DNA of 64,000 nucleotides from the NCBI RefSeq assembly GCF_024679245.1, contig NC_090187.1, positions 20,457,995 to 20,521,994 on the forward strand. The letters are read 5' to 3'. Source of the DNA: Pseudorasbora parva. Lineage: Eukaryota > Chordata > Actinopteri > Cypriniformes > Gobionidae. The notes under the pieces are model-generated. The model ran no database searches. It saw nothing but the letters and a program-made list of their open reading frames with translations, and had not been told where the DNA came from. Shown piece after piece: positions 25,671-37,812 of this stretch; position 1 is the first letter of the stretch; each line of letters begins with the position of its first letter. The position numbers were made by a program, and so were the translations under genes.

Positions 25671-25850
25671 ATACTGGACTGCATTTATATAGCACTTTTA
25701 ACAGACTCTATGGCCACCCAAAGCACTTTACATTTTTGCCTGACATTCACCCAATCATACATTCCATCATGTGGAACCAGGGATCGGACGACCAACCTTC
25801 CGGTTTATAGACAAACTACATGAACAACTGAGCCACTGCAGCCCACAAAC
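25671..25850 (+). repeat. Fish interspersed repeat (GCATTTATATAGC type), copy 1
   Basis: It contains GCATTTATATAGCACTTT near the left and ACCAACCTTCCGGTTTATAG then GAGCCACTGCAGCC at the right. The same order is found at 42963-43161. This is an abundant short interspersed repeat in fish; I do not assign a family name. Confidence 0.6.
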
Positions 25851-25907
25851 GTGTTCTTTAAACAACTGTAGTGATTTGGATTATTAAGTAGACTCCATCA
25901 AACAACT

Positions 25908-26501
25908 GTGGTAAGTTTTGGATTCATCAACAAATATGGTAAGTCATGTCTTCTTCTCCTGTCATTGTCACTTGCACTGAATGCTACATGTTTAGCATAT
26001 CGATCTCCGTTGGCAAATAGGGCTTTATGTGATAAATGTAAGGAATTAATCAGGCTGACAGAGAAGATTTCAGATTTAGAGACACGCATCCAGACTTTAT
26101 GTGAGAGTATTGAGAATATAACAGCTTTAGATACTGCTTTGGATGCAACTAGCTTAGTGAACTCGGTACATTGTTTGGTTCCGGCTGTAGAACCCTTGCA
26201 GCAGGGCTGGGTGACGATGAGAAAGCATAGTTGCGGGTCAAAAAAACACTCTTCTGCTCCGATTAGAACATCAAACAGGTTCTCCCCAATCAGTGACGTA
26301 CCCACTGAGGATCCTGTTGAAAGTGTCCTAGTTATTGCCGATTCTATTACACGGAATGTGAAAATAGAGACACCAACCACCATATGTTTACCATGTTTAC
26401 TGGGAGCCAGAGTGCCTGACATCAAAGCAAATTTAAAAGTGCTGGCTAAAGCTAATCGTACATTCAAGATTATTATTCACGTTGGCACTAATGATGTTTG
26501 A
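25908..26501 (+). pseudogene. L2-like ORF1 with SGNH-esterase remnant
   Basis: The 197-residue frame has a zinc-finger-like start region (LCDKCKELI), a coiled-coil stretch (ISDLETRIQTLCESIENI) and an SGNH hydrolase-like half: VLVIADSITRNVKIE, where families have GDS, and IIIHVGTNDV. Homology continues past the stop at about 26502-26640 (LRLSEITKINIKEVC and following). Esterase-type ORF1 is known from CR1/L2 LINEs. The Gly-to-Ala change in the GDS block and the stop argue for inactivity. Confidence 0.8.
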
Positions 26502-26748
26502 CTTCGCCTGTCAGAGATCACCAAAATTAACATTAAAGAGGTGTGTATACTCCCAAGTACAATTTCAACGGCAGTCTGTTTCTCTGATCCCCTCCCTGTT
26601 AAAAGGAGTAATGAAATAGTTAGCAGATTATCAAAATGGTATTAAACGGTGATGACATGTTGAGAGAAAAAAAGAAACATCTCTCTCATTTTCTCAAAAT
26701 ACCTAATTTAAATAAACGAATATTCGAATAGAATATTCAAAGAATATT

Positions 26749-26994
26749 CGACAAAGAATGGCACTGAAGTCATTCTTAAATGTGTTCAGAGTTTTACCGA
26801 CCGGATACGGCGAATGTTTAATCTATCAACAAGCTCTGTTTCCCCTTCGTTGCTCTGGTTGGTTGTAGCATTATCCTATCACGTGCAGAGGGAGTCTGAA
26901 AGACAACCGTTTATATCCCGCCCTTCGGATTGAGCCCTGTCAATGGTGAGTTTCCAGACCAAACATCTTGATGTGGGTCTGGCATTTCAGGCTA
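26749..26994 (+). mobile_element. MULE-like helicase-bearing element, copy c (3' part only)
   Basis: It starts within the helicase fragment (ACAAAGAATGGCACTGAAG), reads through a Walker A region with PTGYGE-type remnants, and ends at the AGGCTA terminus at 26994. It lacks the 5' half and about 17 bases near KREDVF. It lies between the two halves of the L2-like LINE. Confidence 0.7.
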
Positions 26995-27039
26995 CATTGT
27001 AGTGTCACTGAGGAAAAATTACACTCATTCACTGGTATA

Positions 27040-28558
27040 GGAGGATAAGAATTGGCTAAACTTGTTAAATCATCAAAATCAACAACATGTATGCTTGACC
27101 CTATACCGACTACGCTATTAAAAGAGATGCTTCCAGAGGTCATAGATCTTCTGCTTAATATTATTAATTCATCCTTGATATTAGGATATGTACCGAAAAC
27201 ATTTAAGTTGGCTATAATTAAACCACTTATAACTAAAGGTAATAAAAACACAACTTGATCCTAAAGAATCAGTCAATTACAGGCCAATCTTGAATCTACC
27301 TTTCTATTAAAAATACTAGAAAAGGCTGTCTTCACAATTATGTTCCTTTTTAGAAAGAAATGGTATATGTGAGGATTTCCAGACAGGATTTAAACCATAT
27401 CATAGTACTGAGACTGCTCTCATTAGAGTTGCAAATGATTTACTCTTATCATCTGATTGTGGCTGTATCTCTCTATTAGCGTTTCTCGATCTTAGGGCTG
27501 CATTCGATACTATTGATCACAATATTCTTTTGAAAAGACTCAAAAATTATGTTGGCATTAGTGGAATTGCATTGGCATGGTTTAAATCGTACTTATCTGA
27601 CCGTTATCACTTTTTAGCAGTAAATGAAAAGATGTCACACTGATCACAAGCTCAGTATGGAGTACCGCAAGGCTCAGTGTTAGGACCGTTGCTTTTCACC
27701 CTGTATATGCTACCACTGGGAGATATCATTAGGAAGCATGCCGTTTGTTATCATTGTTATGCTGACGATACTCAGCTCTATATTTCCTCACGCCCTGACG
27801 AAACTTACCAATTCACAAGATGAATGGAATGCATAGCTGATATAAAAAAAATTGGATGAATAGTAATTTCCTGCAACTTATTTCAGATAAAACTGAATTT
27901 TTAATTATTGAACAGAAAAGCTCCACAAGTAGTAACCTAGAAATAGAATACTGTCTAACACTCAATGACTGCTCTGTCAAGCCCTCATCGTCAGTGAGGA
28001 ACCTGGGTGTGCTCTTTGATACCAATCTTTCATTTGAAAGCCACGTTTTTAGCATCTGTAAAACTGCATTCTACCATCTTAAAAATATATCTAAATTACG
28101 GCACATGCTTTCAATGCAAAATACTGAACAGTTAGTACATGCGTTCATGAACTCAAGGCTAGATTATTGTAATCATCTACTGGGTGGTTGCTCTGCTCGC
28201 TTAATAAACAAACTCCAACTGGTCCAAAACGCAGCAGCTCAAATTCTTACTAGAACCAGGAAGTATGAATATATTAGCCCAGTTCTGTCAAATCGTACTT
28301 ATTAATTACAAAGCACTAAATGGTTTACCTCCCTATTACTTGAGCGAGCGCTTAACACATTATACTCCATCACGTCTATTGCGGTCTCAAAACTCTGGCC
28401 AGTTGATAATACCTAGAATATCTAAATCAACTGCAGGGGGTCGATCCTTTTCCTATTTAGCACCTAAACTCTTGAACAGTCTTCCTAGCATTGTTCGGGA
28501 GGCAGACACACTCTGTCAGTTTAAATCAAGACTAAAAACGCATCTCTTTAAATTTTGA
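27040..28558 (+). pseudogene. L2-like ORF2 reverse transcriptase remnant
   Basis: Across three frames the order is: STTCMLDPIPTTLLKEMLP, ILGYVPKTFKLAIIKPL, AFLDLRAAFDTIDHNILL (motif A), [17 protein letters not shown] (motif B), [10 protein letters not shown] (motif C), and C-terminal FKSRLKTHLFKF. Stops occur in the 27256-27850 part, while 27856-28305 and 28265-28558 are open in overlapping frames. The RT catalytic aspartates are still visible but cannot be translated together. Confidence 0.88.
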
Positions 28559-28560
28559 GC

Positions 28561-29088
28561 ATCTCTTTAAAACACTTTATAAATTTAAATTTTGCATAAT
28601 AGGTCCCCTTTAAATCTGCATTAAAACAGTAAAATTAATATTACAATAAAATAATAAACAAACATTCAAGTTTTATCATAAAAACATAATTTAATATTAT
28701 ATTATAACATATATACTGTATAAATACAGCCAAACCAAAAATTATTCAAACACCAGATATATTTTTTCTCTAGTGGGTCAACATATAACATTGTCATGGG
28801 CTCATTGATGCACATCGGGAGTGAAGGCAGGCCTGTGTGGTCATAATGTTATGCCTGATCAGAGTATATGATATACACATTATACACATTATATATGAAT
28901 TTATGAAATGTAATTTATGAGACTATTAATACAAATGTGTTTAATTGGCAGGAAAATAATAAAATAGGCTAATACATTAAGCTTAATTTCTTAAGATTAA
29001 ATTTCTTCCTTCATCTCTTTATCACTCTGAATATGATGCCAGTTGTTTGACCCAGTGTCTCATCTTATTTCCACCAACCCAAAAAAAT
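28561..29088. other. AT-rich DNA after the LINE
   Basis: No gene or defined repeat end is seen. Confidence 0.4.
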
Positions 29089-29110
29089 CTCTCTCCCTCT
29101 CCCTCTCCCT

Positions 29111-29141
<31 letters not shown>

Positions 29142-29168
29142 CCTCTCTCCCTCTCTCCCTCTCTCTCT
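29089..29168. repeat. (CT)n-rich low-complexity tract
   Basis: CTCTCCCT and CT units with a C run; a polypyrimidine tract on the + strand. Confidence 0.9.
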
Positions 29169-30330
29169 GATACGTATTTCCACGTATCTCCTTCATTTGC
29201 ATCACACTAACAGGATTTGGTTGTTTCTGACCCCCTCAAACGTGTCTTAAGAGCTTTTTGACATGATTATATAACATACCAACCCACCTCTTAATGACGC
29301 CGTTATATTTTATATATAAGACATCCAGAGGAGGAGCATTTAATGTGCCCATTTCTGTAGCACCAAATAAAACCCTATTTTACACTCCATGTTGCCTCAA
29401 TTAAAGAAAAAGATGGGTCAGTTCTGCTCCAAAAGCAACTAAAAATAAACCTCTCCACTAGTGAGAGTGAAACTTTGGCTCTTTAGCAGATGAGCTACAC
29501 ATTTTAGTTCAATGGATGAGCATCTATCTTCCAGTTCTGCTCTTGCAAGCTCGATGAATGAAGAAACACATAAACACTGTTTTCTGCAGGATAAGATCAG
29601 TGTTATTGTGTTATTAGTGTTATTTACTATTGTTACAAAAAACTATTTTATTGTTAAAAAATGTTTTGTTTATAACTTTATAACTTTGTTTATATATAAA
29701 AAAAAAAGAAAGTATTGTTATTGGGGTTCAAAGACTTAAGGCCTTTAAACCACACATGCATAAAAATAAAAATAAACCAGTGCACGATCACTTCCGGTGC
29801 TTGTGTTAAGTACGCCAGATCGAGTACATTGACCTCACTCACCGGAAGTGATCGCTGGGCTGTTGGACATAGTGACGAATTAGAGGTAAAAAATTATATA
29901 AATTCTTGCACAAACCGATTTTTTTGTGTCTTAAAGTCCAAGTGAACCAGAAGTAGCAATTGAGTTTTCTTCAGTGCTGGTTCAGAACTAGTTCACCCAA
30001 AAATGAAAAAGTTATTCCAAACCTGTATGAATTTCTTTCTTCTACTGATCACAAAAAAAAGGTATTTTGAAGAATAAGGGGTAAGCAAACAGTTGATGGA
30101 AGCCATTGACTTAATATGGAAGTCACATGGGTCCATCAACTGTTTGGTAACTGTTTGGCATTCTGCAAAATATCTTCTTGTGTGTTCAGCAGAAGAAAGA
30201 AACTAATAGGTTTGGAACAACTTGAGGGCAAGTAAATGACGACAGAATTTTCATTTTTGAGTGAACTTTCCCTTTAATGGCCATAAAAATAATCACATTA
30301 CAAAGAAATTTAGAGAGAGAGTATAGCAGA
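29169..30330. repeat. MITE remnants
   Basis: A hairpin near 29785-29852 (ATCACTTCCGGTG and CACCGGAAGTGAT) resembles the hairpin inside the MITE at 37204-37812, and the following GTAAAAAATTATATAAAT phrase is shared too. At about 29984-30279 a MITE with TAGTTCACCCAAAAATGAAA and AGTGAACTTTCCCTTTAA ends is present. Confidence 0.6.
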
Positions 30331-30476
30331 ACATGAATGGAATATAATGAGATTCATCGACCTCCCGGGGTTTGCGAGCCCTTGCCCATACATGTCTGAG
30401 TCCAGCATGCTAAAGGTATGTTTCTGTTAGATACGTACACATAAGCAAAACAATCTATAACAATGCAATACTATCA
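30331..30476 (-). mobile_element. THAP-bearing TTAA element, copy 1, distal piece
   Basis: The reverse complement matches 48385-48575 (GCATTGTTATAGATCGTTTTG onward). The rest of the same copy continues at 33822, after a 3.3-kb nested insertion. Confidence 0.65.
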
Positions 30477-31081
30477 CATATGTGACCCCGTCTGTGAAAC
30501 ACCGGCTAAAGTTGCAAAATTATAATTTAATTATAAGTTTTTGATCATCAAAGTGACAAAAATAGGTAAAAAAATACAAAAAATGACAAAAATAGGTAAT
30601 TTGTGTTTATTGCTGTAAATGATAAATTATACCAAGGGGTTTGAGATACAATACTACATTTTTAATTCATAACATTATAAATACTGAAATTAGTGATTTT
30701 ATTGACACTACACTTTATACTTTTACACAAAAAAAATATCGGATGCGGGCTCCCTAAACATCGATTTGAATCATCTCAGGGGGTTTTCAGCGCAACGACA
30801 CCAGCTGATTCGTATGATAGATCGGTTCAGGAACTTCTTTTTTTTTTACCATTAGGAAAAGAAAGACATTAATATCAATCGGCACGAGCGGCAATCAGGT
30901 CATTGCAACTTAAGCCGGGTTCCGATGTCTAGTGCGATATTTTCGTTTCATCGCCATTATTTTAATATTTTCTTCTTTGATTTGTAGCTCAACATTGTGC
31001 CAACAATAACCATCTTAATTTAAAGTCATATTAGGCCTGCTATGTGTCAATATAAAACATGTTGTTGATGGTGGTGCATCA

Positions 31082-31975
31082 GATTAATGTTTCCCAACCA
31101 GGGTGCGCGGGGTGTAAAAGGTTTCAGCACACACTTTGCATCGCGGTTCATCTCACATCAGATGACGCATCTTTAATATAGGTTGTAACTTGAAAATAAT
31201 GCTTTATGTATGTTTCTGTCGATGGATACACGTGTTGGCTCCTCAGTTATACATTACAACAACAGCGATAATAAAAAATAAGAAAAACGTGGGCAAACGG
31301 TCTCTCTTAGTAAACTTTGTTCAATGCATGTGAGTGCTGCCATATCTTCGAATATGAATACAGGTGTAGAGCCAGAAGACACGATTGAGAACTCACATGC
31401 GATTGCGATGTGAGAAGATTTGTCTCTGTGCGGTCATCGAAAACGCACATGCACGTCTCACAGCGCGCATCTATTGAGTTCTCTTTCAAGTCTTGCGCTT
31501 GAACGGACAAACTCACACAAGTAGCCTATGTCAACATGTCCATCTTGATGAGTATCCAAGCAAGTCTAATAAGGATTAATATTTAATTTAAACAGTTAAA
31601 TATGCAGTAATTTTTCATTTGATTACTTTATTCAAGTTATTTACCTAAAACTAATGTTAGACCTACCTGAAAAGAAAAAAATATATATTTTATTATCTTT
31701 TTTTTCAATAGTAATTATTTGTGCTGCTCCTTGTATTTAAGTGATTTGTTCTTTTCTTTATTTTTATTTTACAGTAGTCCTTTTTTCCATGAACATAGCA
31801 AATACCGAACCATACAGAAACCATGAACCTGAAACTGTGAACCTAAAACCGAATCGTGAGCAATCTGTACCATTACACCCCTAGCGTAACCTATGCGAGG
31901 GGGTGCCACAAAATTTAGAACATTTCCAAAGAGCGCCATGACTGAAAAAAGGTTGGGAAACACTGGATTAATGAA
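31082..31975. mobile_element. hAT-type element remnant
   Basis: Ends TGTTTCCCAACC (about 31089) and GGTTGGGAAACACTG (about 31952-31966) are inverted, with GATTAATG on both sides as an 8-bp duplication; the left end lacks its first few bases. A second hAT-type end (CCATTACACCCCTAG) lies inside at about 31870-31884. No transposase frame is seen. Confidence 0.55.
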
Positions 31976-32087
31976 TTAAGTTATCTAGGCTTTTTGACAT
32001 GGCAGCACTTAAACGTGAGCAGGAACAGAAAAAAACAGCTTTTCCAATATTAATCTCGGTGGAATTACCCCGAATAATGATATAACC

Positions 32088-32640
32088 GGGTTTATTGAAG
32101 AAAGTGCAGGTTGAGGGTACATGAGGGTAAATAAATGATGACAGAATTTTCATTTTTGGGTATCCTTTGGGTATCCTTCTCTTTATTTGTATGCCAGTAC
32201 TGTACTTAATGCAGCCCAGTAAAATATTTTAAGTTAGATATTTTCTACTGAAATGTAATATATTTATTAATTTATATATTAATGACTTTTTCCATGGATA
32301 TTTAATTTTATTAATAAAGTTATACAAATAATTTCAATTAATTGACTTGGTAATTGTTTTTTTCTTCAATAAAACTGGGTTTATTGACGAAAGTGCAGGT
32401 TGAGGGTACATGAGGGTAAATAAATGATGACAGAATTTTCATTTTTGGGTGAACTATCCTCCTCTTCATTTTTAAGCCAGTTCTGTACTTAATGTAGCCC
32501 AGTAAAATAATTTAAGTTAGAGATTTTCTACTGAAATGTAATATATTAATTAATTTATATATGAATGACTTTTTCCATGGATATTTAATTTTATTAATAA
32601 AGTTATACAAATAATTTCAATTAATTGACTTGGTTATTGT
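32088..32640 (+). repeat. Tandem duplication, 289-bp period
   Basis: GGGTTTATTGA-x-GAAAGTGCAGG begins at 32088 and again at 32377, and both copies run through the same AT-rich sequence to ATTAATTGACTTGG. Differences are few: the first copy has a short extra GGGTATCC duplication. Confidence 0.85.
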
Positions 32641-32740
32641 TGCTACAATCAAGCTCTTGTACCCCCAATTCGTTTGAATGTTTTTTGTGCTTTTTGGACA
32701 TACGCATCATAATAAATAGGCCTGTTTTACAAACCTTTAA

Positions 32741-33484
32741 AGGGGTACTTCAGCGCTGGGAAGATGAATCTGTATTTAAACTGCGTCATCAATGCAGTAG
32801 AAATGTGAAATTATTTTTGAATTTGGTGTCTTCTAGACTGAGAAAAGACAGAAAATGTATTTTTGTCCCATGGGGATGAAAGACTACAATTCCCAGAATG
32901 CTTCGCTGCCCTGTGAGGCCATTCCCAACGCCAACAACTTCATTACTGTGACTGAGTTAGAGACACTACAATATAATGAGTGAGTCACCGCGCGAGTCTC
33001 ACAGCACTGAGCACTGACTGCAGGAGTGATGAGAGCTGAGGTAATCGCGACTACATTCGCGGCATACATTCACAACGCAAGTTCAGTCTGGCGCGTTTCA
33101 GTTAATGCCTTTGCAAGCTTAACTTTCATAGAAATGAATTTGAGAAGTTAAAAGACTTACATTGCTCACCATAGCTCCGTTTAAATGATCCTGTCTGCAA
33201 GCTGAGCTCTCCCTGCCAGCTGAGTGTAATCTCCCATCCCCCAATGCCTGATTCACAACATGCGGAAATGGCTCCCTCTGCTGGCTGTAGTCTTTAGCCT
33301 CTGGGCAAACATTCCTCCTATGATGCAAAAATCGTCATTTTGCATCATAGGAGGAATTTTTCCAGAAATAAAATGCATAAATCTCTCGTCTCAGGGAGAT
33401 ATGAGAGGGGAAAGCACAATAATTTGAATATTCTCCAGGGTTTCTACTGATACAAAGCCATATGCTAATCGCTGAAGTAACCCT
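32741..33484 (+). mobile_element. TTAA-flanked MITE (AGGGGTACTTCAGCG family), copy 1
   Basis: A TTAA duplication lies at 32737-32740 and 33485-33488. The termini AGGGGTACTTCAGCG and CGCTGAAGTAACCCT are inverted repeats. It contains a perfect 20-bp hairpin at 33310-33356. TTAA targets are used by piggyBac and Kolobok elements. No coding frame is convincing. Confidence 0.85.
33310..33356. repeat. Perfect 20-bp hairpin inside the TTAA MITE
   Basis: ATTCCTCCTATGATGCAAAA is followed by a 7-base loop and then its exact complement. Confidence 0.9.
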
Positions 33485-33821
33485 TTAAGAATTGTCCCAT
33501 AAATGTGTCATATATCACTGAAAATGGGAGAATCTCAGCTTTAATGTGGTATATGGCTCATATTCAGGATAATTATGCATCAAATGTGTTGCAGTTTAAA
33601 AAATAAGCTTGTGTTTACATTGGAATTTCTCAAAAACATGATTTTCTGAGCCCGAAATTCAGCACATCTTTAACTTGATATCTCTATATATACTCAGTTA
33701 ATATTAGAGATATCAAGGTAACATTTTAACAGAATGTTCTTTACATTATGTAGGATGATTTTATGTAGAAAACAGTGAATCACAAAAAATGTCTTTAGGA
33801 GGGTTTTCACAGACAGGGTCA

Positions 33822-34149
33822 CATATGAAAAAAAACGTTTTACTCACAACACGTTTTTTTGTTGCACCATTTATGCCGGATCCTAATCCAACATCGACCG
33901 GAGATTTGTTTGCAAACATTCCCGCAGTGAAATAAAGTGAATATGTTTTTCCCATGTGAGCTGGAACTTCATTAAAAATAAAGTTCAACCACTCATTCCT
34001 AATAGTACGATCCAAAGGAAGCTTATGCAGCGACTGTGTTCTTCCACAACCAGGAATTGCGCAATATCTTAATCTTCCTCGGCATGTTTATTGTTGTTGA
34101 CCAGCTAGCACGAGCCCTCCAAGAGTCGGTGGGCGAGGCTACTGGATTA

Positions 34150-34152
<3 letters not shown>
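33822..34152 (-). mobile_element. THAP-bearing TTAA element, copy 1, THAP part
   Basis: The minus strand encodes a THAP zinc finger remnant: CAIPGCGRTQSLHKLP, then IRNEWLNFIFNEVPAH and SLYFTAGMF. THAP fingers are C2CH, with CxxxxC, a conserved P and W, and a later CxxHF. Here the C and H of the last pair are changed (SLYF), but they are seen as CSLHF in the copy at 36476. The element is cut by a TA microsatellite at 34153. Confidence 0.7.

Positions 34153-34222
<70 letters not shown>
34153..34222. repeat. (TA)n microsatellite
   Basis: About 35 TA units between two repeat fragments. Confidence 0.95.
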
Positions 34223-34225
<3 letters not shown>

Positions 34226-35371
34226 CCTGTATTCTATTAGTGGCTGGGTTTCCAACATTGGCCGGTCTCGCTGTCACCGAAGGTAAATAAAGGCTGGTCT
34301 CTAATAGTGGCTGGTTCTATTATTCAAACCAACGTTCAGGGGCGAAGCCAGCGGACGGGCCTGACGGGCACAGGCCCCCTCAGTTTATTATACAAATATA
34401 ATAATATTTGTTAAATAAAAGTTGTTTAAATTATTTTAACATAATTACAAAAGTATTATAACATCTCAAATACTGGAATAAATAAAAATAGTTTTTTTAC
34501 AGTCTATTTTTAAAAAAAAAATTTGCATGATGTTTGATTGACAGCTGTGTTAAGGCAATAGGCTGTCTCAAGTATGTGACGCGGCTCGCACCTGTGACTT
34601 CATGAAGTATGTTTACCTATTCACTTTGCAGTTGTGTGGTAGAGAAACAGCAGCGGTGCAAAATTCTATAAAAAGGACTTTAAAAAAATCGCGTTGACGT
34701 GAGAGAACTCATCCATCAGGCCGCAAGTAACATTAAGACGTTTCAATTGCCTGCATGAGGATGACAGACGCGCAGCGGAACAGGAGGAGGACGAAGAGGA
34801 GCTGTACAATAATGAACTTGTTGTAGAGGCTGGCGCGAGTGATGAGGAGTTTACAGGGAGAGATGGAAGAGGAGGAGGAAACTGAGGAGGACAAGGATTA
34901 AACAGAATTTGAGTTTTTTTTTTTTTATTACTTCAAACCAAATGAGACAGGAATGGTTAACGTTAAACTTTGGAGCAGTAAGGTGTCTGTTGACTTTTGT
35001 TATGAATCAATAACCTAATTATCACCGTGTATGGTTAAGTGTTTACAATGCACTTCTGGTAGCCTATGTTTGCTACGTATTTGTTACCATATTTCTACAC
35101 TGGAATTTAATCTGAATTACCGGTATTTGTTGTTAATGTTCTGTATGCATACTATAATGTTATGGTAACTGTACATTTTCAATAAATGAACCTTGTATTT
35201 TATAGGTTGAAATAGACGCAAAATCTCATTTTTGTTCATTCTACTGGTAGTTTGATTTGCTCAAATAGAAATTGAGACCTGCCTCTAATTCTGGCCTTCT
35301 TTCAATAAAGGCCTGGACCACGATGCGCTTGAGTAAAATAAAGGCCTGGGCCTATATTAGAGGATTTACGG
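34223..35371. repeat. Unclassified repeat with AATAAAGGC(C/T)GG words at both ends
   Basis: The phrase AAATAAAGGCTGGTCTCTAA at about 34284-34303 and AATAAAGGCCTGGGCCTATA at about 35338-35357 suggest the ends of one element. A purine-rich stretch at about 34770-34905 could encode an acidic Glu/Asp-rich tail in some frames, but I find no transposase motif. Confidence 0.4.
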
Positions 35372-36475
35372 TAGCTATTTGTAGTACTGAAAATAAGCAT
35401 ACAATCCCTATGCATGTACGTGTACCTTTTCATTCCATAATTTATTCAGTGTCCATGTAGTTTTTATTTTCTTTATTCATTATTATTTCCTTATTGATAA
35501 ATTCAAAATGAATTTAATAAAACTAAAAACAAGTAAAATGTATAAAGAAATATACATAAAGCAATTGGACAGGAGTAAAGTTTGGGTGCAATTCGCCAGT
35601 TGTCCTGCAAGTGACCTCATAGTCTCCTTACGATGCACTTAGGGATTTACGATTACTCCAGAGCACTCGCAGATCTATGATCATTTTTAAATGCAACTTA
35701 AGTTATGATGCTTTTGGGAAACAGACCTTAATATTAAGATCACTCGTACGATCGTTTTTACAATCAACTTAGGCTCTACGATGCTTTTGGGAAACGCAGT
35801 CCTGGTCAAGACCTAGAAAAAGAGTAACTTGAATATTCTGCTAAACATCTCCTTCACAGAAGAAAGTACATGGGTTTGGGAGAACATGAGTGTGAGTAAA
35901 TGATGAAGGACACTTCATTTATAACTGAACTATCCCACTATATACCTTAAAAACAATGAAATACAGACATAAGAAAGTCTGAAGCACATCTGGGGTGTTT
36001 CAGGCACTAAAACACCACAGCTAGAGAAAAAAAAAAAACAGATTTTAAAGACACATTGAGCAACCGTGACATCGGTCTTTGCAGCAGAGTGCCCATGCTC
36101 TGGTGTGTGTGTGTGTGTGTGTGTAGTGTGGATGGACCATGAAAAATTTAATTTTTGTGTCTGACTAGGGGATCAGATCGAAGTGACATTGTAATGAGAG
36201 ACTCACTATACACCCATGCACATTAACATCATCAGAAATGGTGTCATAACAGTGCATGTACTTTACAACAGGGGTGAGAAGAAACGTGCTCTTCCAGAGA
36301 GGAAAGACCATTTTCTCATTCTGCACACTAAAGCTATCTATGTGACGCAAACACATCACAGATCACAGATGTTATGTCTTAGACAATGCATTGCAAGAGT
36401 GTTGTCCAGTAGTATATATTTAACAAATCTCAATTCTCAAGGTGCAGATAGAGTTTCCTTCAAATGTCTGTGCTC
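35372..36475. other. Non-coding DNA with short MITE pieces and a (GT)n tract
   Basis: A GCTTTTGGGAAACGCA-type phrase occurs at about 35710 and 35780 and again near 39030. A (GT)n tract covers about 36102-36124. No exon is seen. Confidence 0.45.
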
Positions 36476-37203
36476 TTAAAGGGGTGATGAATTGAGAAAT
36501 TGACTTTCCCAAGAGCTTTTAATATAAAAAAAGTCATGGTAATATAGAAATACCCTGTAAATTTCAGAGCTGAAAACGTCCTTGTCAGTCAAAGAAAAGC
36601 TTTTATAGACACCAGGCCTAGAAAACAATCTTGTGGGCATCTGTACGACATTACACAACGAAACACGCCTCTACAGTGTGTCTAATTCAGTAGCCCCGTC
36701 TCATGGAGCTGCGAAGAAGATTCTATTCCTGGTTGTGGAAGAACAGTTGCTGTATAAGCTTCCTTCGGATCATAATATTAGGAATGTGTGATTGAACTTT
36801 ATTTTTAATGAAGTTCCAGCTCACAAGGGGAAGACATGGTGTTCACTTCATTTCACTGCAGAATCGTTTGTTCACAAATCTCAGGTCGATGCTGGATTTG
36901 CAGACATTTAAGATTAAAACACAATGTTGTTTCTTCTATATTGGATTCAACAGGAATAGTGCAACACACTTTCCATGCTTAAATTTCCATGACTTTTCCA
37001 TGGCTTTTCCATGACTTTTAGAAAAATATTCATGACCTAAGCTTCCATGAAATGTCTGTGTATACATGTAAAATTAGATAAATCCATTTTTAAACCACAA
37101 ATCACAGCATATTTTTATCTAATTAATTAACGACAAGCTATGTGGTTTAATACAAAATAAAAAAGATAGGAAAAAAAATTGTCTGACCCTAGCAATGAAT
37201 TAA

Positions 37204-37812
<609 letters not shown>

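Larger units (their letters stand above)
25890..28560 (+). mobile_element. Degenerate L2-like LINE
   Basis: ORF1 (esterase type) is followed by an ORF2 remnant running to a conserved C-terminus (FKSRLKTHLFKF, stop at 28556-28558). The endonuclease region is missing; instead a piece of the helicase-bearing MULE-like element occupies 26749-26994. Several stops and shifts interrupt ORF2. Confidence 0.85.
30483..33821. mobile_element. Element with TGACCC/GGGTCA ends nested in the THAP-bearing copy
   Basis: The left end reads TGACCCCGTCTGTGAAA, the right end TTTTCACAGACAGGGTCA, and CATATG lies outside both ends. Sequence outside the two ends joins into the order found uninterrupted at 48340-48400. 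It contains several later insertions (hAT-type, a tandem duplication and a TTAA MITE). Confidence 0.6.

Noticed and set aside
25671..25850. tRNA-derived SINE with a pol III promoter
   Set aside because: I could not identify clear A and B boxes, so I call it only an interspersed repeat.
34740..34910. Acidic-tail-like purine-rich stretch as part of a transposase
   Set aside because: The frame breaks repeatedly and no catalytic or zinc-binding motif is present, so I left it within an unclassified repeat.
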